From: Candidatus Poseidonia sp.
GTDB taxonomy: Archaea > Thermoplasmatota > Poseidoniia > Poseidoniales > Poseidoniaceae
DNA: 57,788 nucleotides
Assembly: GCA_016778305.1 (NCBI GenBank)
Contig: JADHPT010000011.1
Coordinates: forward strand, 1-57,788
Reading direction: 5' to 3'
In this document: positions 6,726 through 17,087 of the stretch, piece after piece
How the letters are laid out: each line of letters begins with the position of its first letter
Position numbering within the stretch: the first letter of the stretch is position 1
Made by a program: the position numbers and the translations under genes
The notes under the pieces: generated by a model
Seen by the model: the letters and a program-made list of their open reading frames with translations, nothing else
The model's database searches: none
What the model was told of the DNA's origin: nothing

Positions 6726-7880
6726 ATGGACATGCGCACCTACAGTGACCGTGCCCTTGCCATCCAGCCCACGGGCGTTCGCAAGATGTTCGACCTCGCT
6801 GGTGACGATGTGATTTCTTTTGGTTTGGGCGAGCCAGATTTTCAACCGCCAGCCATCGCTATTGAGGCATTTCACCAAGCCATGCTCGACGGGCGAAACA
6901 AATACACGACAACGGCTGGACTACCGGCCTTGCGTCAAAAGATTGCTTCCTCATGGGAGCACTACCAAACGGGGATGGACGAGCAAAATGTCTGCATGAC
7001 CATGTCGGGGACCAATGCTTTGCTCAACCTCTTCATGACCTTGGTGAACCCGGGCGATAACGTTCTCTTACCCGAACCCTATTTCCCTCTCTACGGGCCA
7101 GACGCTACCTTGGTTGGTGGAGAAGCCCGCTATTACCCGTGTTTATTTGAAGATGAATTTATCCCGTCCGTCGAATCCCTTGAGTCCATTGTCGACGAAA
7201 ATACAGTGGCGATTCTCTACAACTTCCCCAGCAATCCGACCGGCGGGACGCTTACTGCCCAGCAGCGGGATGAGTTGTTGGATTTTGCCAAGCGTCATGA
7301 CCTCTGGATTATCTCTGATGAAGTGTATGACCGTATCGTCTTCGGTGAGGAACACGTGTCGTTCATGGGCACAGGGTATGAGAAAATCCTGATAGTCAAT
7401 TCTTTTTCCAAGACCTTTGCGATGACTGGCTGGCGAATCGGCTATATCATTTCCACCAATTTAGAAGCCATGAAGCAGGTCATCAAAATTCAGTATTATA
7501 TTTCGGCATGTTCCAACGATGCAATGCAATATGCGGTACTCGAAGCGATGGAGAAGGCCAACGATTATCCCGACATGATGGCGAAGGAGTTCCAGCAACG
7601 CTGCGACCTCATCGTCGATCGATTGAACGCCATGCCAGGTGTTCAATGCCATCGTCCTAAAGGTTCAATTTACGTGTTTCCAAAGGTTGACGTTGAAGGC
7701 ATGACCTCTGAAGAAGTAGCACTTGAACTGCTCAAAGACGGGGTGTTGTGTTCTCCGGGTAACGCCTTCGGTCCATCGGGTGAAGGCCATCTCCGATTTG
7801 CCTATACCATCAGTCAAGCCGACATTTCTCGGGGCATGGACAAGGTGGAGCAAACCCTCAAGCGTCTCCAACAAGGGTGA
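6726..7880 (+). CDS. PLP-dependent aminotransferase, class I/II (aspartate family)
   Basis: This 384-residue cytosolic enzyme transfers amino groups between an amino acid and a 2-oxoacid using pyridoxal phosphate. Fold-type I landmarks are in order: FGLGEPDF near the N-terminus, YTTTAGLPALR, the Asn-Pro segment NFPSNPTGG, the Asp/Tyr site ISDEVYDR, the Schiff-base lysine in NSFSKTFAMTGWRIGY and the C-terminal Arg in HLRFAY. It most resembles the aspartate/aromatic aminotransferase group, but the substrate cannot be settled by eye. The first in-frame ATG (6726) is preferred to an upstream TTG. It follows the protease by 29 nt and may be cotranscribed. Confidence 0.88.
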   Translation: MDMRTYSDRALAIQPTGVRKMFDLAGDDVISFGLGEPDFQPPAIAIEAFHQAMLDGRNKYTTTAGLPALRQKIASSWEHYQTGMDEQNVCMTMSGTNALLNLFMTLVNPGDNVLLPEPYFPLYGPDATLVGGEARYYPCLFEDEFIPSVESLESIVDENTVAILYNFPSNPTGGTLTAQQRDELLDFAKRHDLWIISDEVYDRIVFGEEHVSFMGTGYEKILIVNSFSKTFAMTGWRIGYIISTNLEAMKQVIKIQYYISACSNDAMQYAVLEAMEKANDYPDMMAKEFQQRCDLIVDRLNAMPGVQCHRPKGSIYVFPKVDVEGMTSEEVALELLKDGVLCSPGNAFGPSGEGHLRFAYTISQADISRGMDKVEQTLKRLQQG

Positions 7881-7881
7881 G

Positions 7882-8493
7882 ATGGTATCGATGACGCTGG
7901 TAACCAATGTTGTGTTTTTCAGCATCGGAGCCATTATTGGACACATAGGCCCACGTCTGCCCACGCTCTTCATGACACGCGCAAAAGGGTTCAATGTGCG
8001 CTTTGAACCTCATCCAGAGCCCGTGAGCCTGTCTCCATATTTGACACAACGCGTGTTGCACATGCGTACCTTTTACTGGTTGAGTTTGGTTCTCGCCGCC
8101 ATTATTTTGGTGTTTGGAGCTGTTAGCCTTCGTTGGGGTTCAGCCTCCTTTGGATTCGGCCTCTGGTTAGCCGCCTCATGGTTGGCCCTTTCACGGCTTC
8201 AAGCCTCCCTCGGTGGCCGTTCTGCCCCCTGGAGTAAAGCCATGGCGGTAGAATTGCAATTGGTCATGAACCGTGCGTCTGGGCAACAAGCCTGCTGCGA
8301 GATGCCCGTGCCGATGTGGCACCTTCAAGCCATTCAATGCCGTCACTGCAAGACCGTTCTTGCACCGTTGGCTCGCCCCGACCTTGGCCGTCGCAGGAGC
8401 GATGGCCGTTTGCGTGGCTTCCTTCGCATGTTGATCACCGACGGCTATCCGTTGGCAGAACCGTTGAAGGTTGACTCGACCTCTGAAGAATAG
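7882..8493 (+). CDS. Two-helix membrane protein with a CxxC motif
   Basis: A 203-residue protein starting one base after the aminotransferase stop. It has a hydrophobic N-terminal helix (TLVTNVVFFSIGAIIGHIG), two further membrane segments around residues 58-93 (YWLSLVLAAIILVFGAV and an adjacent W/L-rich helix), then a soluble C-terminus with CRHCKTVL and an upstream Cys pair that could bind zinc, followed by a basic stretch. No family was recognised. The close spacing to both neighbours suggests an operon with the aminotransferase and the next membrane protein. Confidence 0.6.
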   Translation: MVSMTLVTNVVFFSIGAIIGHIGPRLPTLFMTRAKGFNVRFEPHPEPVSLSPYLTQRVLHMRTFYWLSLVLAAIILVFGAVSLRWGSASFGFGLWLAASWLALSRLQASLGGRSAPWSKAMAVELQLVMNRASGQQACCEMPVPMWHLQAIQCRHCKTVLAPLARPDLGRRRSDGRLRGFLRMLITDGYPLAEPLKVDSTSEE

Positions 8494-8551
8494 GCTTCCA
8501 CGCCTCTCGGCGAGGGCAACCTTTGAGGTCAGCACGGATTGGCTGAGTGCT

Positions 8552-9823
8552 ATGGAGGGTCGATCGGCTGTGGGTTCACTGGCAGCACGCCTCGGCTTAA
8601 CGGCTCAATTACTCGGTCAGATTTTTGTTACACCGCTTGCAGCCTTCGCCCTTACCTATCTCTTGGGATTCTCCATGGGCGGTGGAGACTTCAATATTCG
8701 AATTGAGATCGAGATGATTCCTTGGATTGGGATGGCCTCGTTGGTCTACGGGATGATCGCTCTCATTCTTGCATTGAGCATGGGTGGCTTTATGCCACTG
8801 AGTGTTGTTGAGCGAGGTGGATGGCGCTTGGCCCTCGGCCTCACACGAAATCCCAAGAGCTCAACACATCGCTTCATTGCAAGGAAGCGGTATGCCTCTT
8901 CTGCCCACGGAAGACTTTCGCTTTTGGTGCACGATCGACATGATGCAGGTCACGCCCTGTGGACGATTCGTGGCTCTCTGGTATTGTTGGCCATTCCGTT
9001 TCAGGTTCTTCTGGCCACCATTCCGCTGACCCTCGTTCTCCTCTTTCCAGAAGGCGTTGTTCGACAAAACCGACAATTGGAAATGGCGCTGCTCCTGTAC
9101 TGTATCTGCCTTTATTTCTCCATTCGCTTCTTTCCAGCCATCGCTCGCCGTTACATCACCTTAGCGTCCATCGGAAGAAAACTATTGGGCAATACCCTTC
9201 GCATCTCCTGGGTCTTTCCCGTGTTCTTGTTGTGGTCAATGGGTCAACTTTCCACCTACATCGTCCAGCAGGTACTGGGCGAAGATATGGCACTCAACAT
9301 CGCTTTTGAGAAGCAATTCTTTGAATCGATGATTTCGGCAAGTGCTACGCCAGAGAGTTCCTTCCTGAATCTCTTGACCGCCCTTGCTGTCATGCCAATG
9401 GCCGCTTTCACAACCCTTGCAGTCCTCGGCGGCGGTGCGGGTGCTCCACCTTCGTGGATGCGTCCTTCCAAAGAAGGCTCCAACCAGGATGAATTACAGG
9501 AGCAGGTAGAGGCGCTCTCCAATACCGTCAATCGCCTTGCTGCAGAAGCCCAAGCAACCCCGCAGCGTACCGAACACACGCCTTCAATCGTTCAACAGGT
9601 GTACGTTCCGGTCATCACGCCCGTCGCATCAAGTCAACCACCAGCGCAACAACACGGAGCACCACCCATGCAGCAAGATACTGCCTCGATGGTTGACGGT
9701 CTGGATTTTGAAGAGATTTCTGCCACGAATCACGGTGAAGTACAACCCGAATCACCACCTATTCAGCCCGCTCATGACGAGCCTGTTATCCGAGGTTTTG
9801 ACCTGAGTGAAGATGCTTCTTGA
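8552..9823 (+). CDS. Multi-pass membrane protein with disordered cytoplasmic tail
   Basis: A 423-residue membrane protein with about six hydrophobic segments: QLLGQIFVTPLAAFALTYLL, MIPWIGMASLVYGMIALIL, the pair after ALWTIRGSLVLLAIPF, one at LLLYCICLYFSIRFF, one after LRISWVFPVFLLW, and the last at LLTALAVMPMAAFTTLAVLGG. A short coiled coil (ELQEQVEALSNTVNRL) follows, then a Gln/Pro-rich tail. An in-frame TTG at 8471 would overlap the preceding gene by 23 nt and add 27 residues; the ATG at 8552 is preferred. The family was not recognised. Its order with the following surface protein suggests an envelope role, which is inference only. Confidence 0.6.
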   Translation: MEGRSAVGSLAARLGLTAQLLGQIFVTPLAAFALTYLLGFSMGGGDFNIRIEIEMIPWIGMASLVYGMIALILALSMGGFMPLSVVERGGWRLALGLTRNPKSSTHRFIARKRYASSAHGRLSLLVHDRHDAGHALWTIRGSLVLLAIPFQVLLATIPLTLVLLFPEGVVRQNRQLEMALLLYCICLYFSIRFFPAIARRYITLASIGRKLLGNTLRISWVFPVFLLWSMGQLSTYIVQQVLGEDMALNIAFEKQFFESMISASATPESSFLNLLTALAVMPMAAFTTLAVLGGGAGAPPSWMRPSKEGSNQDELQEQVEALSNTVNRLAAEAQATPQRTEHTPSIVQQVYVPVITPVASSQPPAQQHGAPPMQQDTASMVDGLDFEEISATNHGEVQPESPPIQPAHDEPVIRGFDLSEDAS

Positions 9824-9900
9824 GCCCAGTTTTCCACGAAAGAGAGCGAACCAACCAAAGGCGACCTTCTTATGCTCCATCCACTTCGGGATATTTGCTG

Positions 9901-12900
9901 ATGTCCATGCGCCGTATGATGCCCTTTACCATCGTCTTGCTGTTGCTATTCCAAACCCTTGCCGTGAACTTCATGGTTCCCGCTGAGGCTGCATCCGGTC
10001 GCGGCGGAACCAATGACGACTACACGGTCAAGAGTATTACCGTTGGAAACTCGTCGGCACCTGCATCGCAATGGGTACAATCCGACGGCACCGTCGTGGA
10101 TTACATCTTCATCGACCAGACCATTGAGGTTACCATTTCCGTTCAACGATTTGGAGGGTCAGCCATTCCCGATGAAGCCCCCGTCGCTTTGGACATCGTC
10201 CACCCTATCGGCTTCATCATGGAGTCGTTCAATTTCTTCACCAACCCCCTCACAGGCGGGCAAAGTTACAACCACATCGTAGAGTGGACGCCTACTGCAG
10301 CACATTCCGTACTCAACACAACCACCAACGACCTTTCAGGCGGTCTGATTCTCAGAGCGACTGTCAACTTTGACGACGACGACAAAAACACCAACGACCA
10401 GCGCGACAAGACGCTTCCCATTGCTATTGCAGCCAACGCCATGGAAGATTGGAGTCCCACCCTTGGTCCTCAATTCATCTCGGGCAAGTACCCCGCAGAT
10501 GGTGGCGATGCAGAAGCCACAGGATCATGGCAAACCGATGCAACGACCAGCGCAAGCGGTGCCAAGCATTGGCGCCACTCTTCAGCAGGCAGCAATTACC
10601 CCTCGAACGCTGAAGCGACCCGTTTGGTTCATGCCCGCTACATGAGTGGCAATTCCTGCGATACAGACGCAGCAGACACTGGACTAACTCTCGTTTATCA
10701 GGCATATATTTGCCGTATTGCTTTCTATTCCAATGAATACGTATCAAGTCAATTCCACCTACAAGCATGGGGATCAATGGAAGCCGGCGACTCTGTCTCC
10801 ATGGAACTCTGGCGAGGCTCAGGTAATATCGATGACCCCTATGAATCCATTTCTTGGGACATCGCTCAGGGCAACCCAAGCGCCGCACCCGGACAGTGGA
10901 CGAATCTCTCATGGGATCCACAAGAAACTTGGTTGCAGATTCCGAACCTTGGTAATCCCGATGTCTTCCTCGGTGGCAACTCCTACACCTTCAGCCTCCT
11001 CTTTACCTCAGACAGCAGCGTAGCTGGCGAAGGCATGCACGTGGATGATTTCGTCCACTTTGGTGTCAGCAGAGTGACCGATTACACCCTTGACCTTCAA
11101 TGCGATAATTCGGTCAACGGCTACACCATTGCCCCTAACCAAATGGCATCACTTTACTGCACATTGACCAACAACGGCTACGCTCCTGCCACCGTTCGGC
11201 TCCAGACCAACGTCACCAACGATTCCTGGATGGCGCCTTTCCCCATCATCCGCATGGATATCGAAGGCAGCAGCAATCACGGAACCAATGTCATCATCCC
11301 TCCAATCGGAGCGGGAGAGACCATTGAATTCTGGTCGAATCTGACGGTCCCCGCTGGTGCTGATGTTCAACAACGCATCTGGAATTTGTGGCTTACTGAC
11401 GCAAGCAGTGCTCAACTCGGTGAGAAAAGCCGTTTGACCATGGATCTTGCCGTGAGCGAGCAATACGGCGTTGCACTGACCTCTTCGGTCGGTTTGATTG
11501 CCGCAACCATTGGTCCAGATGAATCCGGCACGGTGAGTTTCCGTCTGCAGAATACAGGCAACAAGGATGCAGCCTTCAATCTCGCAACGACCTTTTCAGA
11601 AAACACAGGATGGATGGCTGTGGTTGAGAATGAAACCGGCGTGATTCAACAGAATCCAATCACTCTTTACAAGGGTGAGAAAGTCAACCTTATGCTCAAC
11701 ATTACCGCACCCCAAGAAGCATCACCTGCCTTGGGAACCGAATCAAACCCCTATGTGAGTTTCAACCTGCGCGCAACCTGTCCTTCATGCAGTACGGCAC
11801 TGTTCGGCAACGATGTGCTGGTGCGAAACGTCGAAGTTCCAGTTCTCCGACATGTTCAACTTGAAACTGAAGAATACACCTACAGCGGTCCAGCCAACGG
11901 AAATGCAAGATCCCTTTACCTGACCCTCCTGAATCTTGGAAACGACGATGAACAATACGATCTGAGTCTGGTTCAAAGCCAATGGCAACTCCAAGCCTCC
12001 CTCTTAGCCGACCAGTCCCCCGTCATGGACGCATGGGATGGAGAATCAACGGTTGTGGTGAGTCTCGCCATGCCAATCGGATTGAATCCTGGAATCTACA
12101 CGGTGACGGTCAAGGCCACGAGCGTTGATGACAATACCGTCAGCGATAGTATCGATCTCAGCATTGAGATTCTTGAAACCGCAGCAGTCTTTGTCTCAGA
12201 TGAAGAAACCGGGCAATCTTACATTCCCGGAGACCTCCCTCAGACCATGTCCTTTGAGGTACGAAACGATGGAAATAGCGACGATAGTTTTGCAATGAGT
12301 CTCGACATTCCTACTGGAATGGTCGCCCAGTTCACCAACCTCAACACCAACGGTGAAACAGGTGCGCTCGCTGTTGGAACAAGTTACAACGTAACGGTCG
12401 AATTTTCCTTTATCGACGGCACTGAAGGGCAACTCACGCTCAAGGTGATTGCAACCAGTACTGCTGACTCAGCCATCAGCAGTTCAGGACAAGCAACCTA
12501 TCTCGTTGGCTCACAAAACTGGCTCAAGATTTACGCCATTGCTCCTGTGACCATCAACGAAGAAGGGGAGACAGAAGTCAAGGTCCGAATCGTCAACCAG
12601 TACACAACTGGCCAACTGGTCAAGATGGAACTTGATGATTCTGAAAGTAATAAGTGGCTTCAGGTCTCGATTGCCCGTTTGGACCGTGACTTCTCATTGG
12701 CCGTTGGTGAACAAAAGGAAATCACCTTGACCATCGACATTTCTGAAACCAGTCTCAAGAACCTCAACGAAGAAACCGTGACCGCCAACATCACCGTTTG
12801 GGCTCGTTCTGAAACCGTCAGCGATGCGGCCAACGCCAATCTCGAATTGACGCTCGTTCGAATCGACACCCAAAGTACCGATGGTGCAGAAGATGCAGGT

Positions 12901-13275
12901 TCTGGATTGCAATTGGAAAGCATCGCCCTTTGGGTCGTCTTCCTTCTCGTCATCGTGGGTGGCGTATTCGTCGTCATGTCAATCCTCCGCACAGAGGAAG
13001 AAGAGGATGAGTACGCAAAGTGGGGCGAAGAAGGCTACGAAGACAGCCTCACTGCAACCTATGGGGCGGTCGCTGCCGCTCCATCCGTTCCCAGCAGCAT
13101 GCCAACGCCAGAACCAAAGGCTCCTGCGGAAGTTGCACCGGCTGCGCCCCTTGCCGCCCCCGCTCAAGAAGTCGGCATGCCTCCGCTCCCCGAAGAAGGC
13201 CTCCCTCAAGGCTGGACCATGGAGCAATGGAAGCATTACGGACAGCAATGGCTTGAGCAGAATGGTCGAGCCTGA
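9901..13275 (+). CDS. Giant secreted surface protein with Ig-like/CARDB-type repeats and C-terminal anchor
   Basis: A protein of about 1124 residues. The ATG at 9901 places a signal peptide at the very N-terminus ([18 protein letters not shown], then a cut after Ala-rich AEAA). The body is a series of beta-sandwich-like domains. Phrases such as [35 protein letters not shown] and [11 protein letters not shown] recur about every 100-150 residues, typical of CARDB or NEW3-type Ig-like repeats. Near the C-terminus come a membrane helix ([21 protein letters not shown]), an acidic stretch, a Pro/Ala-rich linker and a short Trp-rich end ([14 protein letters not shown]). It is probably a cell-surface, S-layer-associated or adhesion protein facing outward. 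Confidence 0.75.
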   Translation: MSMRRMMPFTIVLLLLFQTLAVNFMVPAEAASGRGGTNDDYTVKSITVGNSSAPASQWVQSDGTVVDYIFIDQTIEVTISVQRFGGSAIPDEAPVALDIVHPIGFIMESFNFFTNPLTGGQSYNHIVEWTPTAAHSVLNTTTNDLSGGLILRATVNFDDDDKNTNDQRDKTLPIAIAANAMEDWSPTLGPQFISGKYPADGGDAEATGSWQTDATTSASGAKHWRHSSAGSNYPSNAEATRLVHARYMSGNSCDTDAADTGLTLVYQAYICRIAFYSNEYVSSQFHLQAWGSMEAGDSVSMELWRGSGNIDDPYESISWDIAQGNPSAAPGQWTNLSWDPQETWLQIPNLGNPDVFLGGNSYTFSLLFTSDSSVAGEGMHVDDFVHFGVSRVTDYTLDLQCDNSVNGYTIAPNQMASLYCTLTNNGYAPATVRLQTNVTNDSWMAPFPIIRMDIEGSSNHGTNVIIPPIGAGETIEFWSNLTVPAGADVQQRIWNLWLTDASSAQLGEKSRLTMDLAVSEQYGVALTSSVGLIAATIGPDESGTVSFRLQNTGNKDAAFNLATTFSENTGWMAVVENETGVIQQNPITLYKGEKVNLMLNITAPQEASPALGTESNPYVSFNLRATCPSCSTALFGNDVLVRNVEVPVLRHVQLETEEYTYSGPANGNARSLYLTLLNLGNDDEQYDLSLVQSQWQLQASLLADQSPVMDAWDGESTVVVSLAMPIGLNPGIYTVTVKATSVDDNTVSDSIDLSIEILETAAVFVSDEETGQSYIPGDLPQTMSFEVRNDGNSDDSFAMSLDIPTGMVAQFTNLNTNGETGALAVGTSYNVTVEFSFIDGTEGQLTLKVIATSTADSAISSSGQATYLVGSQNWLKIYAIAPVTINEEGETEVKVRIVNQYTTGQLVKMELDDSESNKWLQVSIARLDRDFSLAVGEQKEITLTIDISETSLKNLNEETVTANITVWARSETVSDAANANLELTLVRIDTQSTDGAEDAGSGLQLESIALWVVFLLVIVGGVFVVMSILRTEEEEDEYAKWGEEGYEDSLTATYGAVAAAPSVPSSMPTPEPKAPAEVAPAAPLAAPAQEVGMPPLPEEGLPQGWTMEQWKHYGQQWLEQNGRA

Positions 13276-13355
13276 ACCCTTCTTCTGATGAAGAAAGCGA
13301 GAGCGTAGGGTTCAAGGCGCACGCCACCTCGCAACGAATGCCGGAGGAAACAAAC

Positions 13356-14978
13356 ATGTATGGAAATGGACAAGCTCCAATCTTTATTTTGAAAGACGGA
13401 ACACAACGAACTCGAGGGCGTACAGCCCAATCAAACAACATCGCAGCGGCCAAGGCCGTGGCTGATGCAGTCCGCTCAACCTTGGGGCCCAAAGGCATGG
13501 ACAAGATGCTGGTTGATTCAATGGGCGATGTCGTCATTACCAACGACGGAGCAACCATTCTCAAGGAAATGGATATTGAACACCCCGCTGCTAAAATGAT
13601 CATTGAAGTGGCCAAAACTCAGGAGCAACACTGCTTTGATGGTACCACCTCAGCGGTCATCCTTTCGGGAGAACTCCTCAAGCGAAGTGAAGACCTCATC
13701 GAGCAAAATGTTCATCCAACGGTGATCTGCGAAGGTTTCCGGTTGGCTGCAGAACGTGCCATCGGTCTGCTTGAAGGTCATGGTATCTCAACCGAACAGT
13801 CTGATGATGTCCTCCTTGAAGTCGCCAAGACTGCGTTGACTGGTAAGTCTGCAGGTGCGGTCAAGTCCTTCATGGCAGATATCTGTGTTCGAGCGGTTAA
13901 CGCAGTAGGATTTACTGATGAAGGTGAGCGGCTCGTAGACCTCTCCGATATCAAGGTCGAAAAGCGTCAAGGTGGATCGATCAAAGATTCGTCCCTCATC
14001 GACGGTATCCTTCTCGACAAAGAGCGTGTCCATGCAGGCATGCCTCGTTCGATCAGTGATGCAAAAATTGCACTCGTGAACTCTGCGATTGAAGTCAAAA
14101 AGACAGAGGTTGATGCGAAAATTCAGATCACTGACCCCAACCAACTCGCCCTCTTCCTCGAAGAAGAAGAGAATTATATCCGCAATCTCGTGAACACCAT
14201 CGAAAAGGCAGGAGCCAACGTACTCATCTGCCAGAAGGGCATTGACGAATTAGCGCAACACTACCTTTCCAAGAAAGGCATTTTCGCTATTCGTCGTGCT
14301 AAGAAATCTGACATGGAGGCCTTGGGTAAGGCTACAGGTGGCACCATTATCACGAACCTCGAAGATATGAGCAAGAGCGACCTTGGTATCGCGGCACGTG
14401 TTGAGGAAAAGAAGATTGGAGACTCCAACATGACATTCATCACTGGTTGTCCTGAAGCAAAATCAGTTTCAGTACTTCTGCGTGGTGGTACAGAGCATGT
14501 CGTCGACGAGATTCGCCGAGCCTTTGACGACGCCGTCGGTGTCGTTTCCGTTGCTTGGGAAGATGGAGCAGTTCTCACCGGCGGGGGCAGCGTTCTCGCT
14601 GCTCTCTCACGAGACCTCCGAACCTTTGCAGAGACCGTTGGCGGGCGTGAGCAAATGGCCATTGAAGCCTTTGCCTCCGCTTTGGAGATCATCCCCCGTA
14701 CCCTTGCCGAAAACGCTGGCCTCGACCCCGTAACCACGCTCATAGAACTTCGCAAAGCCCATGCAGACGGCCAGGCACATGCTGGCATTAACGTCTATGA
14801 GGGTGGTGTCGTTGACATGAAGGCTGCCAATGTAGTCGAACCCCTACGTGTGGTTGAACAAGCGATTCAATCTGCTACCGAAACAGCGATTATGATTCTG
14901 CGAATTGACGACGTCATTTCGTCCAAGGGCGTCCCTATGGGTGACGACATGGGTGGCATGGGCGACTTCAATATGTGA
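13356..14978 (+). CDS. thsA: Thermosome subunit (group II chaperonin)
   Basis: A 540-residue ATP-driven protein-folding chamber subunit. The N-terminus [12 protein letters not shown] and the equatorial segments [15 protein letters not shown] and [10 protein letters not shown] are standard, as are [10 protein letters not shown] and [15 protein letters not shown] in the second equatorial half and the C-terminal Gly-Met tail (GDDMGGMGD). The nucleotide-site motif, usually GDGTT, reads CFDGTTS: the catalytic Asp is kept and the first Gly is Phe. The start at 13356 is favoured because GGAGGAA lies 8 nt upstream; an upstream ATG at 13338 would add six residues. It is transcribed alone; a small AT-rich hairpin follows at 14999-15015. 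Confidence 0.95.
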   Translation: MYGNGQAPIFILKDGTQRTRGRTAQSNNIAAAKAVADAVRSTLGPKGMDKMLVDSMGDVVITNDGATILKEMDIEHPAAKMIIEVAKTQEQHCFDGTTSAVILSGELLKRSEDLIEQNVHPTVICEGFRLAAERAIGLLEGHGISTEQSDDVLLEVAKTALTGKSAGAVKSFMADICVRAVNAVGFTDEGERLVDLSDIKVEKRQGGSIKDSSLIDGILLDKERVHAGMPRSISDAKIALVNSAIEVKKTEVDAKIQITDPNQLALFLEEEENYIRNLVNTIEKAGANVLICQKGIDELAQHYLSKKGIFAIRRAKKSDMEALGKATGGTIITNLEDMSKSDLGIAARVEEKKIGDSNMTFITGCPEAKSVSVLLRGGTEHVVDEIRRAFDDAVGVVSVAWEDGAVLTGGGSVLAALSRDLRTFAETVGGREQMAIEAFASALEIIPRTLAENAGLDPVTTLIELRKAHADGQAHAGINVYEGGVVDMKAANVVEPLRVVEQAIQSATETAIMILRIDDVISSKGVPMGDDMGGMGDFNM

Positions 14979-15113
14979 TGCAAAAATGATGCTATTATTT
15001 CGTTGAAAAAACGAACGACAGAAGCCTCATTTCATCACGGACGAATAATAACCTTCAAAGCCCTCTCAAGGCTGGGAAAGATTACCCACCGAGTGTGAGC
15101 AAGAGGTCGTCCC

Positions 15114-17081
15114 ATGGCAATCGTCGCAAAAGTATGGATTGATGAAGACTGCATCACTTGTGATGCATGTGAAGATATCTGTCCCGAAGTGTTCAAAGTA
15201 ACTGATGAAACATCCCAAATTCTTGCCGCAGTTCGAACTGACGGAGCCTTTGACCGAAACGAAGGCGGTTCACCTCTGGTTGGCACCCTCGGTGCTGAAT
15301 TGGGAGATATCATTCTCGAGGCCGCCGAAGCCTGTCCTGTTGAAGTCATCAAATTTGAATTGGTTAGCGACGGAGCAGAAGTTGCGACGGTCGAAGCCGA
15401 AGCACCAGCCGCCGAAGCAGCGGTAGCTCCTGCTGCAGCAGTGGCTCCAGCCGCAGGCGTCTCCGATGCTCTGGCTTCTGTCTTTGCCGGTGACCGAAGT
15501 ATCAACATTCTCTTTGGTTCCCAAACTGGAAATGCTGCTGGACTCGCCGAGAAGACGGCGAAAATGGCAGAAAATTACGGATTGACTCCCAACATCGTAG
15601 ACATGGATGGACTTGACCCTGCTCGCCTCGCTTCCATGAAGCGCGTCATGATCATCACCTCCACGTGGGGTGAAGGTGAGATGCCCGACAATGCAGATGA
15701 GATGTGGAAAGCCATCAACGCTAACGGCCCTGGCCTCTCCGCTACACATTACTCAGTCTGCGCCATCGGCGACACCTCCTATGATGAATACTGCAAAGCA
15801 GGTCACGACTGGAACGACAAACTCTCGGCATTGGGCGGGCATCAAGCCCATCCGATTCAGGAATGTGACGTTGATTTTGAACCTGCTTGGCGCATTTGGG
15901 TCGAAGAAGCCCTCCCACGCCTCGCTTGCGTTGACGAATCTGGCACCTTGCAGCTTGAAATCCTCGAGGAGATGAAAGCCTACGGAGCCGGCGATGATGA
16001 GGATCTCGTGGAAGGGGACTTCTCTCCTGGTACCATTCAACGAGAAGAACTTACGATCACCTTGGAAATATTCCGCTACGCACCCGAAGCTGCTGAATCA
16101 GGTTGGGACACATTGACCTGCAACGTGCCAGGTCATGCAACCATCCAAGATTTGCTTCTCACCATGCAACGTGATGTTGACGGCAGCCTCGCTTTCCGTC
16201 GTGGCAACGGCGCAGGTACACCCACGACAGGTGTCCGTGTCAACGGACGGATTGTGCTGGCAGATGCCACCATGGTCGGAGACGTGATGGCAACATCCGG
16301 ACGTGTTCGTATTGAACCGCTTCCCGGCCACCCAGTCGTTCGTGACCTCATCGTTGATACCAGCCGATACGAGAGTCATCGCAGTCGTGCTGAACCTTGG
16401 ATGCGAACCGACCCCCGTGAAGGCGAACGCTTGCCTTCAGGAATGGCAATGGGTACGCTCGATGCTGCATCCGCTACGGCGCTCCATCAGGCCGGTGACG
16501 TTCAGTCCTTCCAACTCATTCAAGCCATGTCAGATGCTCTTGCTCATGACTCTCATTACGAAGGTCCAGGTGTCCACTTCCAACAATGGCTTCGTGTCCT
16601 TGACCCTCGTACCAGCGAACAACAACGCCGCTCTATCATGAGTTCACTTCAAGAAAAGGATGGCATTTGGTCTGAGGCAGATCACGCCAGCCTTATGCGC
16701 TACGGCGAAGATGGACGCCTTGCTGCACGAGGTCTCAATGAGGCACGCAGTGCACTGCTCAATCAAAACCGATACGCTGGCAAATCCGGTCGCCTCGTCA
16801 AGTGGTATGGCCGCAGTGTCAAGTGGTCGGGCAACGTCAACGAAACAACCCTTTACCGTCAAGTCCTCGGACCTCTCGGACTCGTCAGCAACGTGTTCAG
16901 CGGAGTATCGGCCCGTATGGCCCTTGCCTTCACCCGCAATGGCTCACCACCGATTCGCAGCCTCCAATCCCTTCTTCTACCACCTGCTGGCCTCGGCCGT
17001 ATTCCGAAGATGTTCAACTCAAAGGTTGATAATTATCACGAAGTAGTGAGTTTGTTCAACGAAATCGATCAGCGATTCTGA
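15114..17081 (+). CDS. Ferredoxin-flavodoxin-SdhB-like fusion lacking Sdh cluster cysteines
   Basis: A 655-residue three-part redox protein. Residues 1-85 are a 4Fe-4S ferredoxin (C13, C16, C19, C23, then C74 in EACPVEV). After an Ala-rich linker, residues 128-272 are flavodoxin-like, with the FMN phosphate loop SQTGNAAG and the flavin loops STWGEGEMPD and GDTSYDEYC. Residues 313-550 follow the succinate dehydrogenase/fumarate reductase iron-sulfur subunit: ITLEIFRYAPE, DGSLAFRR, VNGRIVLAD, IEPLPGHPVVRDLIVD, GPGVHFQQWLRVLDPR, EKDGIWS. Where SdhB has the 2Fe-2S motif CxxxxCxxC and LAC, this protein has GNGAGTPTTG and LAD, and the C-terminal 3Fe-4S/4Fe-4S cysteines are also gone. The last 100 residues are unrecognised. 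It is followed after 6 nt by the HdrB-like gene. The partner dehydrogenase is unknown. Confidence 0.8.
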   Translation: MAIVAKVWIDEDCITCDACEDICPEVFKVTDETSQILAAVRTDGAFDRNEGGSPLVGTLGAELGDIILEAAEACPVEVIKFELVSDGAEVATVEAEAPAAEAAVAPAAAVAPAAGVSDALASVFAGDRSINILFGSQTGNAAGLAEKTAKMAENYGLTPNIVDMDGLDPARLASMKRVMIITSTWGEGEMPDNADEMWKAINANGPGLSATHYSVCAIGDTSYDEYCKAGHDWNDKLSALGGHQAHPIQECDVDFEPAWRIWVEEALPRLACVDESGTLQLEILEEMKAYGAGDDEDLVEGDFSPGTIQREELTITLEIFRYAPEAAESGWDTLTCNVPGHATIQDLLLTMQRDVDGSLAFRRGNGAGTPTTGVRVNGRIVLADATMVGDVMATSGRVRIEPLPGHPVVRDLIVDTSRYESHRSRAEPWMRTDPREGERLPSGMAMGTLDAASATALHQAGDVQSFQLIQAMSDALAHDSHYEGPGVHFQQWLRVLDPRTSEQQRRSIMSSLQEKDGIWSEADHASLMRYGEDGRLAARGLNEARSALLNQNRYAGKSGRLVKWYGRSVKWSGNVNETTLYRQVLGPLGLVSNVFSGVSARMALAFTRNGSPPIRSLQSLLLPPAGLGRIPKMFNSKVDNYHEVVSLFNEIDQRF

Positions 17082-17087
17082 GGTGAT

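Noticed and set aside
14979-15113. TTCGTT/AACGAA hairpin after the thermosome as a terminator
   Set aside because: Only 6 bp, AT-rich and without a following T-run; mentioned with the gene but not called.
15114-15380. The fusion N-terminus as a two-cluster ferredoxin
   Set aside because: Only one CxxCxxCxxxC set plus one distal Cys is present, enough for one 4Fe-4S cluster.
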